From Candidatus Desulfarcum epimagneticum (GTDB lineage Bacteria > Desulfobacterota > Desulfobacteria > Desulfobacterales > CR-1), in assembly GCA_900659855.1 (NCBI GenBank), contig CAACVI010000006.1, positions 1 to 64,000 of the forward strand: a stretch of 64,000 nt of DNA. The letters are read 5' to 3'. Positions 26,276 through 34,286 of this stretch are shown here, piece by piece (positions within the stretch are counted from its first letter, which is position 1; the number at the start of each line of letters is the position of its first letter). The notes beneath the pieces were generated by a model, which had not been told where the DNA came from, did not search any database, and saw only the letters and a list, made by a program, of their open reading frames with translations. A program made the translations under genes and the position numbers.

Positions 26276-28632
26276 GAATGGGAAAAAAAACGTTGAAAAT
26301 CCGCGCGGCGGCCCTTTGGGTCCTTTTGGCTTTTGTGATGACGGCTTCGTCGGCCTGGGCGCGTTCGTATGAAAAGCCCGGGGAGACCCCCCGGGAATGG
26401 ATGGAGACGGCGGACGCGCTTTATGAAACAGGCGATTTCGAAAGGGCCGGGGACCTGTTCGAGGCGTCCCTGGAGGCGCTCAGACGCGAGATCGAGCCCC
26501 ATGACTATCTCCGGGCGGTCATGCGTCTTTCCCAGTGTCACAAGGCCCTGGGGCGGCACAAAAGGGCGCTGTCGGTCTTTGAGGAGGCCCTGCCTGTTCT
26601 GCATGTGAGCGCCGACCGGTATCTCAACGTGATTTTTCTAAGCGCCTTCGCGGATCTGCATTTTACCCTGGGAAAGATCGAGGAGACGGTGAAGTGGCTC
26701 ACGGTGGCCCTGGAAGAGGCGAGACTGTCGGAAAACCGGGTTCTTCTGGCCGCTGTTTTCAACGATCTCGGGAACGGGCTTTCGTGGAGCGACGATTTTG
26801 AGCCCGCCCTGGAGGCCTATGACCGGTGCCTGGAGTTCGCCGATTCTGAAAAAAGCCCCCGGGCCAGGGATTTGAGGATCCGGGCCATGATCAACCGGGC
26901 CCGGGCGCTTCACCTGAAGGGAGAGGGAAAAAAGGCGTTTGGCGCGGCCCGGGCCATATGGCCCGAGATTGAAAAAACCCCGGACGGCTACCGCAAGGCG
27001 TGGAACGCCATGGCCTGTTATGAGTTGCTGGATGAATTGAGGGGCGCCGGATCCCGGCCGGCGGGGGAACGGGGCGACATCCTTTTTTCCCTTTCGAAAA
27101 CGGCGCTGGAAAAGGGGCTTGAGATCGCTTCGGAAACCGGGAGCCAAAGGCTGGTGTCTCTTTTCAACGGAAGCCTGGGAAAACTTTATGAGCGCGAGCG
27201 GGGGGGCGTTGAAAAGGCGGTGGACCGGACCGAAAAAGCGATTTTTTTTGCCGGCCGGGCCGGCGCGCCCGAGCTTTTGTACCGGTGGCAGTGGCAGATG
27301 GCCCGGCTTTTTGAGGCCCGAAAGGACGCCAAAGGCGCCATGACCTATTACCGCCGCGCCATCGAGACCTTAAATCCCATCCGCTCCTCCATGTTTTCCG
27401 GTTACCGGCGTAAAAAAGACCTGTTCAACGCCAAAGTCAAGCCGGTTTACCTGGGGCTGGCCCGTCTGCTTCTTGAACAGGCCCGGGGGGCCGCTTCCGG
27501 AGACGAGGCCCGCCGTGAGGGAATGATTGAGGCCCGGGATGTCATGGAGATTTTGAAAACCGCCGAGCTTCAGGATTTTTTCAAGGACGAGTGCTCCGCC
27601 GTCATGGAGCGGGACCCTTCGGACATGCGCCAAACCCCGGAAAAAACGGCGCTGCTTTATCCCATATCGCTCAAAGACAAACTGATCACCCTGGCGACCT
27701 TTCCGGACGGCATGAGGCAAAAAAGCGTTCGGGTCACCCAGGATCAAGTCAAAAAAGCCACCCTGGGCCTTCGGACGGGATTGCAGAACCGGACCAAAAA
27801 AACCTTTATATACGACGCCCGAAAGCTTTACGACTGGCTGATCCGCCCCTTTGAGGCGGAGCTTGAGGCCCAGGGAGTGGACACCCTGGTCATCGCCCCG
27901 GACGGGGTCTTGAGGCTGGTTCCTTTTTCCACCCTTCACGACGGAGCCCGTTACCTCACCGAGAAATACGCCATCGGGACCATACCGGGCATCGCGCTCA
28001 CCGATTTCGGGGAGTTTAACATGCCCGAAAAACCTGAGATACTGGTGACGGGGCTGTCCGACGCCGTGCAGGGATTTTCCGCCCTTCCCAACATCACGGC
28101 CGAGCTGAGAGACATCCGGGAGATCATGGGCGCCACGTCGTTTTATTTCAACCAGGGACATAATTTTGAAAATTTGACCCGGGAGTTTGAAAACAAGGAC
28201 CACGTCATCGTGCACATGGCCACCCACGGGGTGTTCGGGGACAGCGCGGAAAACACTTTCCTTTTGCTGTATGAAAACAAGCTCAATTTAAACGATCTGT
28301 CCGGTCTAATCAGCATGGGAAAATACAGGGGAAAGCCCGTGGAGCTGCTCACCTTAAGCGCCTGCCAGACGGCTTTGGGAGACGAGCGGGCCGCGCTGGG
28401 CCTGGCCGGCGCGGCGGTCAAGGCCGGGGTCAAAAGCGTCATCGCCACCCTGTGGTTTGTGGATGACGAGGCCACGTCCATTCTGATCCGTGATTTTTAC
28501 CGCCGTCTGAAAACCCCGGGGATGACCAAGTCCCGGGCGCTTCAACAGGCCCAGACCCATCTTTTGTCCAAAAAACGCTACCGGCACCCCGCGTACTGGG
28601 CGCCGTTTCTGTTGATCGGAAACTGGATGTGA
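26272..28632 (+). CDS. Exported TPR-CHAT protease
   Basis: 786 residues. An N-terminal signal peptide (KTLKIRAAALWVLLAFVM, ending SSAWA) is followed by TPR-like helices from about 40 to 420 (TADALYETGDFERAGDLFE; ALEAYDRCLEF) and a CHAT caspase-like domain from about 460 to the end. The catalytic His is in MATHGVFGD (His652) and the catalytic Cys in LTLSACQTALG (Cys698). The C-terminus AYWAPFLLIGNWM is the usual CHAT ending. CHAT enzymes cut proteins and are mostly cytosolic; the signal peptide here implies action in the periplasm or beyond. Translation is coupled to the small acidic gene upstream, and a DUF928 gene follows. The C-terminal 500 residues are paralogous to the TPS-CHAT fusion at 38.5-41.7 kb. 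Confidence 0.9.
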   Translation: MRMGKKTLKIRAAALWVLLAFVMTASSAWARSYEKPGETPREWMETADALYETGDFERAGDLFEASLEALRREIEPHDYLRAVMRLSQCHKALGRHKRALSVFEEALPVLHVSADRYLNVIFLSAFADLHFTLGKIEETVKWLTVALEEARLSENRVLLAAVFNDLGNGLSWSDDFEPALEAYDRCLEFADSEKSPRARDLRIRAMINRARALHLKGEGKKAFGAARAIWPEIEKTPDGYRKAWNAMACYELLDELRGAGSRPAGERGDILFSLSKTALEKGLEIASETGSQRLVSLFNGSLGKLYERERGGVEKAVDRTEKAIFFAGRAGAPELLYRWQWQMARLFEARKDAKGAMTYYRRAIETLNPIRSSMFSGYRRKKDLFNAKVKPVYLGLARLLLEQARGAASGDEARREGMIEARDVMEILKTAELQDFFKDECSAVMERDPSDMRQTPEKTALLYPISLKDKLITLATFPDGMRQKSVRVTQDQVKKATLGLRTGLQNRTKKTFIYDARKLYDWLIRPFEAELEAQGVDTLVIAPDGVLRLVPFSTLHDGARYLTEKYAIGTIPGIALTDFGEFNMPEKPEILVTGLSDAVQGFSALPNITAELRDIREIMGATSFYFNQGHNFENLTREFENKDHVIVHMATHGVFGDSAENTFLLLYENKLNLNDLSGLISMGKYRGKPVELLTLSACQTALGDERAALGLAGAAVKAGVKSVIATLWFVDDEATSILIRDFYRRLKTPGMTKSRALQQAQTHLLSKKRYRHPAYWAPFLLIGNWM

Positions 28633-28652
28633 AGACAGGAGGGTTTTAAGTC

Positions 28653-29531
28653 ATGAAAGTCAAATCGCCGGCCGCATGGGGGGTCTTTTTATGCTGCGTT
28701 TTATTGTGGAGCGTCTCCGCGCCTTGTCCGGCGGCGGAAAGCGCGGGGAAAAACGCCGTGGACACGCCGGTGTACCGGCCGCCGGAAAACCTGGACCTTC
28801 GAAGAAGGGTGGGCGGGGCCGATGACACGGCCTCCCGGGGTTTTTCAAGGGGGTTTTCGAGAGGGTTTTCCCGGGGATTTTCGCGGGGTTTTTCAAGGGG
28901 ATTTTCCCGGGGTTTTTCAAGGGGATTTTCGCGGGGGTTCTCCCGGGGGTTTTCCCGGGGAGACGCCGGCGAGGAGGCGGTGAAGATGCCGTCGTTCATG
29001 GCGCCTCTGGCGCCGGCGCACCTGGGGCTGACATCCAAAAGACAGCCCACGCTTTATTTTTACGTGTCATCGGCCTGGCCCGGGCCCATCACGTTTATCG
29101 TCAACAGCGAAAAAAAAATCGAGCCGGTTTTAGAGATCGAAATGACCGGGCCGAAAAAGAGCGGGAAGGTCATGTCCTTGAGTCTTAAAAAACACGGGGT
29201 TTTTCTCAAACCCGGCGTGGAATACGAGTGGTTCGCGGTGATTATTCCGGATGCAAAAGAGCGCTCGGCGGATTTTTTCGGAAGCGCCGTGATCCGGTAT
29301 CGGGAGCCGGAGCCGGGGTTTTTGAAAAAAATCGCCTCGGCGCCCAAAGAAAGGCGTTGTTTCCTGTACGCTCAGGCCGGGTATTTTTACGACGCCATTG
29401 ACTCGGTGTCCGGGCCGGCGGGATCGAAAAAGCGCTCAAAAACATTCAGACTGCGCCGGGCCTCGCTGGCCGAGCAGGTCAAACTCCCGTTTGTGGCCGA
29501 GCATGACCGGAAGATGGCCGGGACGGAATGA
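28653..29531 (+). CDS. DUF928 protein with ten SRGF repeats
   Basis: AGGAGGG at 28637-28643 supports the ATG. Residues 1-28 are a signal peptide (GVFLCCVLLWSVSAPCPAA). Residues about 61-103 are ten tandem SRGF tetrapeptides plus a final SRGD. From about 120 on it resembles DUF928: LGLTSKRQPTLYFYVSS, GVFLKPGVEYEWFAVIIPD, ERSADFFGSAVIRY. DUF928 genes are often found beside CHAT and TPS genes in other bacteria, as here. The function is unknown; the export signal and the position between an exported CHAT protease and a membrane TPR protein suggest an extracytoplasmic partner. Its stop overlaps the next start (ATGA). A truncated second copy lies at 57.5 kb. Confidence 0.82.
   Translation: MKVKSPAAWGVFLCCVLLWSVSAPCPAAESAGKNAVDTPVYRPPENLDLRRRVGGADDTASRGFSRGFSRGFSRGFSRGFSRGFSRGFSRGFSRGFSRGFSRGDAGEEAVKMPSFMAPLAPAHLGLTSKRQPTLYFYVSSAWPGPITFIVNSEKKIEPVLEIEMTGPKKSGKVMSLSLKKHGVFLKPGVEYEWFAVIIPDAKERSADFFGSAVIRYREPEPGFLKKIASAPKERRCFLYAQAGYFYDAIDSVSGPAGSKKRSKTFRLRRASLAEQVKLPFVAEHDRKMAGTE
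28833..28961 (+). repeat. In-frame 12-bp tandem repeat encoding SRGF
   Basis: Ten units of the form TC[CAG]-[CA]G[GA]-GG[TGA]-TT[TC] plus a partial eleventh. Because 12 is a multiple of 3, slippage changes the repeat number without breaking the frame. Third-base variation shows that the units are not all recent copies. Confidence 0.9.
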
Positions 29532-30832
29532 AATTAAACAAAGCCAATATCAAACTTTTGCTCAAGGCGCTTTGGCTCATCGCCTTTCGGACCCTGTTTA
29601 AGCCCAAAAAGAAACGTCCGTTTAAAGAGACCGTCGCCATTCTTTACCAGCTGGGCATCAAGGTGTCGGTGTTTGTCTCGCTTTTCCTGGTGGTGGTTCA
29701 GTCCATCAAGGAAGTGGTGGACGACAAGGTGGTCTTTGTGCCCTTCAAGGTGCCGCCGGCCCTGGAGGAGCAGGGATACGTGGGGGAGATATTCGTCAGC
29801 CAGATCGCGAACCATATTGATCTCATCCGGCGCGACGTGGAGCGAAACGACAAGGAGAATTTTATCACCATCGCGGCCTTTGACGATTCCCAGGACATCG
29901 AAATCCCCGGCGCCGGGATATCGCTCAAAGACATCACCGGTTTTTTAAGGGGGTTTTTCGGGACATCGGTGCGCAACATATCGGGGTCCGTGGTGCTCCA
30001 GGAAGACAAACTCCAGCTCACGGTGAACATGAGCGGCCGGGCGCCCTATGTGTTCGAGGGGAGCCTGGCCGATCTTTCCGAAATGATTCGCAAGGCGGCC
30101 GTGCATATTTTAAAGAACATGGACCCCTTCACCCTGGGGAAATACTACAACATCAAAAAAGACGAGGCGTCCATGCTGGCCCTGGCCAAACACATCCGGG
30201 ACCATTATGCGGATGAGTCTGAGCTGGTGACGGCCCATCTCATCGAGGGGCTTTATTATTACAACCGGGGGCGTTACGAAGACGCGCTGTACGAATGGGA
30301 ATCGGCCACCATCAACGATCCTGAAAATTTAAAAGCGCTTTTGTACCAGGGATGGGCGCTGGATGAGCTGGGACGCTTTGACGAGGCCGTGGCCCTTTAC
30401 CGGAAGATCGTGGAGATTGATCCCAAAAATCCCGGCGCCTACAACAACTGGGCCATCGTTCTTTACAAAATGTCCAAAAGCGACGAGGCCATTAAAAAAT
30501 TCCAGAAACTGGTGGAGGTGAGCCCGGATTACGCCAAGGGCTACAACAACTGGGGCTATCTGCTTTTCGAGTATCATGAATACGAAAAGGGAATTGAAAT
30601 GATCAAAAAGGCCATTCGGCTGGATCCCAAGAACCCGGATTTTTACGAATCCCTGGCCGAAGGGTATCTCAAGGTGGGAAAAAACCGGGAGGCCATCGCC
30701 CAGATCAAACAGGCCCTTCGCTTAAATCCCAAAGCGATCCGGGTCTATCACACCTGGGCCGAGGCCCTGGCCCGCATGGATCGATTTGATGAGGCCTACG
30801 AGAAATACTTAATCGCGAAAGGAAAAAAATAA
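29528..30832 (+). CDS. Membrane-anchored TPR protein
   Basis: 434 residues. One clear hydrophobic segment at about 44-58 (VSVFVSLFLVVVQSI) follows a basic N-terminus, suggesting an inner-membrane anchor. Residues about 70-190 form an unrecognised domain, and about 225-430 hold at least six TPR units (ALYEWESATINDPEN; EAVALYRKIVEIDPKNPGAY; EAIAQIKQALRLNPK). TPRs are protein-binding scaffolds. The ATGA overlap with the DUF928 gene couples the two. It may link the CHAT/DUF928 module to the membrane; no catalytic motif is seen. Confidence 0.82.
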   Translation: MKLNKANIKLLLKALWLIAFRTLFKPKKKRPFKETVAILYQLGIKVSVFVSLFLVVVQSIKEVVDDKVVFVPFKVPPALEEQGYVGEIFVSQIANHIDLIRRDVERNDKENFITIAAFDDSQDIEIPGAGISLKDITGFLRGFFGTSVRNISGSVVLQEDKLQLTVNMSGRAPYVFEGSLADLSEMIRKAAVHILKNMDPFTLGKYYNIKKDEASMLALAKHIRDHYADESELVTAHLIEGLYYYNRGRYEDALYEWESATINDPENLKALLYQGWALDELGRFDEAVALYRKIVEIDPKNPGAYNNWAIVLYKMSKSDEAIKKFQKLVEVSPDYAKGYNNWGYLLFEYHEYEKGIEMIKKAIRLDPKNPDFYESLAEGYLKVGKNREAIAQIKQALRLNPKAIRVYHTWAEALARMDRFDEAYEKYLIAKGKK

Positions 30833-30837
30833 AACCG

Positions 30838-32481
30838 ATGGGCGCCGATAAAATCCATCCGGGGCTTCTTCATCTCATGGAGCGGCGCCGGGATAAAAAA
30901 ATGACCCGGCGGGAGTTTGTCCGCTTCGCGGCGCTTTTGGGCGTCTCGGCGGCGGGGCCGGCCACGCTTTGGCCCGGGGGGCTCCGAAAGGCCCGGGCCG
31001 ATGAGGGAAAAATACGGCGGGGCGGGATTTTAAAAGTGGCCTCCTCGCTTTCCCCCATCCGTCATCCGGCCGTCATCGACTGGATTGAGCCGTCGAATCT
31101 GCTTCGCCAGACAGGGGAATACCTGACTTACACCGATCATCACAACGTCACGCATCCCTATCTTCTTGAGAGCTGGAAGGCGTCGGCGGATCTGAAAACC
31201 TGGACGCTTCGTCTCAAAAAGGGCGTCCGTTTTAACAATGGCGACGAACTCACCGCCGACGACGCGGCGTTTTCCTTCGCCCAGTGGCTGGACCCGGATG
31301 TGGGCTCCTCCATGATCGGGCTCATCGGGGGATACCTGTCGCCCTCGGGCGTTGAAAAAACGGGAAAGTATCAGCTCAAACTGCATCTGGACCGCCCCGA
31401 AGTGGGGGTTCCCGAGCATCTGTTTCATTACCCGGCCATTGTGCTCAACCACCGGACCTTTGAGGGCGATTTCATGAAGGCCCCCCACGGGACCGGGCCC
31501 TACACGATTGAGGAGTATCGGGAAGGAGAGCTGTGCCGCCTGAAACGAAGAAAGGATTACCGGGAAAAAGGCGCGGACGGCAAACCCCTTCCCTACCTGG
31601 ACGGCATGGACTTCGTCGACATGGGCGGCAAAGTGGAGGAGTATGTGTCGGCGCTGCAAAGCCGGAAGGTCCACATCGCCGACCCCGGCTCCACGCATTC
31701 CCTGCAAATTTATGAAGGGGTGAAATCCGATTTCAGAATTTTCATTGAATCCATTCCCTCCGCCAACACCCATGTTTTAAGGATGCGGGTGGACAGGCCT
31801 CCATGGGATGACAACCGGGTCCGGACGGCGTTAAAGCTGTGCCAGCACCGTGAGAAAATGCTGGCGCTGGCCTACCACGGCGAGGGGGTTTTGGGAGGGG
31901 ATTTTCATGTGTGCCCCATCCATCCGGAATACTGTGAAAAACCCCTTCCGAAATTCAATCCTGAAAAGGCCCGGGCCCTGCTCAAAGAGGCGGGATATAC
32001 CAACGGCCTCGACGTCCGCCTGACCCTGGGGGACAACATGGAGCGGTATGGAAAAATATTAAAAAGCGACTCGAAAAAGGCCGGGTTCAGGATGGAACTC
32101 GATCTCATGCCCCCCGGGGAATACAACCGGCGGTGGAAAGAGCCGGCCCTGGGAATCACCGGGTGGAAGGGCCGCCCGCTGGGGGGCATGGCTCTGAGCC
32201 TGGGCTACACCGCGGACAAGTCCGGAAACCCGGTTCCGTGGAACGAAACCCGGTGGTCGGACCCGGAATTCGACCGCCTTCTCAAAGAGGCCAACGGAAC
32301 CCTGGATATGGAGAGGCGCGGAAAGATATTCTGCAAACTGGAGGACATTCAGATGAAAAGGGGCTCCATCGGGCTGGCCTGGTGGGACAATTCCTGGCTG
32401 ATCATGACCGGGGATGTCCGGGGCGCCTCCCCCCACCCCAGCGGATACATGACTTTCAATGAGGCCTGGCTTTCAAAATGA
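30838..32481 (+). CDS. Family 5 ABC-type solute-binding protein with Tat signal
   Basis: 547 residues. The N-terminal part holds a twin-arginine signal (TRREFVRFAALLGVSAAG) that would send a folded protein to the periplasm. The mature part is of the DppA/OppA type (SBP_bac_5): an early LLESWKASADLKTWTLRLKK, then VRFNNGDELTADDAAFSFAQ and HGTGPYTIEEY. These proteins normally bind oligopeptides or similar solutes for an ABC importer, but no permease or ATPase gene is next to it. Internal ATGs at 30877 and 30901 are alternative starts. The next gene overlaps by ATGA. It may be a sensor or an orphan receptor. Confidence 0.87.
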   Translation: MGADKIHPGLLHLMERRRDKKMTRREFVRFAALLGVSAAGPATLWPGGLRKARADEGKIRRGGILKVASSLSPIRHPAVIDWIEPSNLLRQTGEYLTYTDHHNVTHPYLLESWKASADLKTWTLRLKKGVRFNNGDELTADDAAFSFAQWLDPDVGSSMIGLIGGYLSPSGVEKTGKYQLKLHLDRPEVGVPEHLFHYPAIVLNHRTFEGDFMKAPHGTGPYTIEEYREGELCRLKRRKDYREKGADGKPLPYLDGMDFVDMGGKVEEYVSALQSRKVHIADPGSTHSLQIYEGVKSDFRIFIESIPSANTHVLRMRVDRPPWDDNRVRTALKLCQHREKMLALAYHGEGVLGGDFHVCPIHPEYCEKPLPKFNPEKARALLKEAGYTNGLDVRLTLGDNMERYGKILKSDSKKAGFRMELDLMPPGEYNRRWKEPALGITGWKGRPLGGMALSLGYTADKSGNPVPWNETRWSDPEFDRLLKEANGTLDMERRGKIFCKLEDIQMKRGSIGLAWWDNSWLIMTGDVRGASPHPSGYMTFNEAWLSK

Positions 32482-34268
32482 TGATTCGGCATATCGGGAG
32501 AAAAATGAAAAAAAATATCGCCGCCGCTGTTTGGTTTTCGTGCGCGCTCGTTTTTGGGGGATGCGCCGTCTCCTATCGACTGGATATGGAGGCCGGCCGG
32601 CTTTCGGCCATTGAAAACGACGCGTTTTTAAAAAACGTGAAAAAATACGAGGCGTTTAAAAAACCCCTGACCCTTGAGGACGCCATGAGAATCGCCCTTG
32701 AAAACAATCTGGAAATCCGGGTCCGGGGGATAATGGAGGAGATTTCCGACGGCGACGCGGTGTCCGCCAAACTGAAGATGCTTCCCCGGGGCGATTTTTC
32801 CGCCGGATCGTCCAGCCGAAGCGATTATGACATATCGGACTCCAAAGACCTGGACACCGGGCAGGTGACGGTTTCCAATGTGATCTCAGAGCCCCGGGAC
32901 GTCAATACCCGGGAGTTTTCTCTTTCGTGGAACATTCTGGATTTCGGCCTTTCCTACATTCGCGCCCGTCAGGCGGCGGTGAATTCCGAGATCAGGCGCA
33001 TGGAGCGCAAGCGCCAGGGGCAGCTTCTGGCTATGAACGTCAGGGCCGCGTACTGGAAATCCGTGATGGCCGAAAAGAACCTGGAAAAGATTCCCAAAAT
33101 CGAGAAAATTCTGAAAGAAAACAAGGCGGCGGTGGAAAAACTCGTGGCCGCCAGACAGGCCGACCCCTCCAGACTCAAGGAGGCGGAAAAGACGCTGGTG
33201 AGCCTGGCTTTGACCGCCTCGTCCCTTCAGGCCGAGGCGTCCGGGGCCAGGATTGAGCTGGCCAACCTCATGGGCGTCGGCCCCGGCGCCGATTTTTACC
33301 TGGCCGCCGCCGATGATCTGGCGTTTATTGCCCAAATGCCCGATCCGAAAAAATTAAAAGCCCCGGAGATGGAGATTATGTCCTTAAGGAACCGCCCCGA
33401 GCTGTTTGTCAGCGACTTAAGCATCCAGATCCAGCGGGATGAGGCCCGGGCCGCGCTGACCGATATGTTTCCCGGGATCCGGTTTAACGCCTCCTCTCAT
33501 TACGATTCAAACCCCTACCTGCATCACAGTAGCTGGCATTCCATCGGGGCCAATGTGGCGATGAATATTTTGTCCCTCCCCTTCAAGGCCATGAAGCTTA
33601 AGGGGGAGAATATGAAAACCCGGCTGGCCGAAACCCGCCGCTCCCTTCTCACGGCGGGAATTGTGGCCCAGGTTCACATGGCGCTTCACCGGTTCGGCAT
33701 GGCCCGGGAGCAGTTTAATCTCTATGAGCAGTATCACCGGATCCATAAGGATTTGTCCGAGATGGGGCGCGCAAGGCGTCAGGCCGGCATGCTTTCCGCC
33801 GCGGACATGGCCAGGCGGGTCATGGAGGAGATGGTGGCCGGCTTGAAGCGGGACAAGGCGTTCGGCGCCCTGGCGGACGCCCACGGGGCGCTCATGGCGA
33901 CTCTCGGCGTGAATTACGACCAGTGGAGTGAGATTTTCGCGGACAAAAAAGGCCCGGACTCCGCCTCCCTGGCCCTGGGCGCCGCCGGAATTCCGGCGCC
34001 TTTGGGCAAACCGGACCTGCTCATCGGCCGCCGTCTTCGGCTGTACGATATTGTGGTCCGGATCAAAAAACACAGGATGCCCGCGGGCGAGCCGCCCCGA
34101 TACATCCACTACGTCCTGGGCCAGGTGTGCAAAATTCCCGCGGACCTGGTTTTTGACGAGTTCATTGATTTGTTCCGCCGCTTAAACCCGGGCATGTCCG
34201 GGGATTTGATCCGGGGAGGGGAGGAAGCCCTGTTTCCCTTCCGCGTGGATCAGCCGGGACGCGAATAA
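32478..34268 (+). CDS. TolC-family outer-membrane lipoprotein with C-terminal extension
   Basis: 596 residues. The N-terminal signal ends in a lipobox-like FGGC. LTLEDAMRIALENNLEIRV near residue 55 is the typical start of an OEP/TolC repeat, followed by long helices (RMERKRQGQLLAMNVRAAYW; RPELFVSDLSIQIQRDEARA). TolC-type proteins form the outer-membrane duct of efflux pumps and type I secretion. After about 510 comes an extension with LRLYDIVVRIKKHRMPAGE and FRRLNPGMSGDLIRGGEEAL, vaguely LysM-like. It overlaps the solute-binding gene and is followed 18 bases later by a large surface protein, which may be its export client. The membrane-fusion and ATPase partners are not in the window. Confidence 0.83.
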   Translation: MMIRHIGRKMKKNIAAAVWFSCALVFGGCAVSYRLDMEAGRLSAIENDAFLKNVKKYEAFKKPLTLEDAMRIALENNLEIRVRGIMEEISDGDAVSAKLKMLPRGDFSAGSSSRSDYDISDSKDLDTGQVTVSNVISEPRDVNTREFSLSWNILDFGLSYIRARQAAVNSEIRRMERKRQGQLLAMNVRAAYWKSVMAEKNLEKIPKIEKILKENKAAVEKLVAARQADPSRLKEAEKTLVSLALTASSLQAEASGARIELANLMGVGPGADFYLAAADDLAFIAQMPDPKKLKAPEMEIMSLRNRPELFVSDLSIQIQRDEARAALTDMFPGIRFNASSHYDSNPYLHHSSWHSIGANVAMNILSLPFKAMKLKGENMKTRLAETRRSLLTAGIVAQVHMALHRFGMAREQFNLYEQYHRIHKDLSEMGRARRQAGMLSAADMARRVMEEMVAGLKRDKAFGALADAHGALMATLGVNYDQWSEIFADKKGPDSASLALGAAGIPAPLGKPDLLIGRRLRLYDIVVRIKKHRMPAGEPPRYIHYVLGQVCKIPADLVFDEFIDLFRRLNPGMSGDLIRGGEEALFPFRVDQPGRE

Positions 34269-34286
34269 AGGCGATGGAGGAGACTC

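Noticed and set aside
28646-29050. Minus-strand open frame rich in ENPREKP opposite the SRGF repeats
   Set aside because: A by-product of the 12-bp repeat; no start signal or family.
30838-34268. Complete ABC importer or efflux operon
   Set aside because: Only the binding protein and a TolC-like protein are present; no permease, ATPase or fusion protein.
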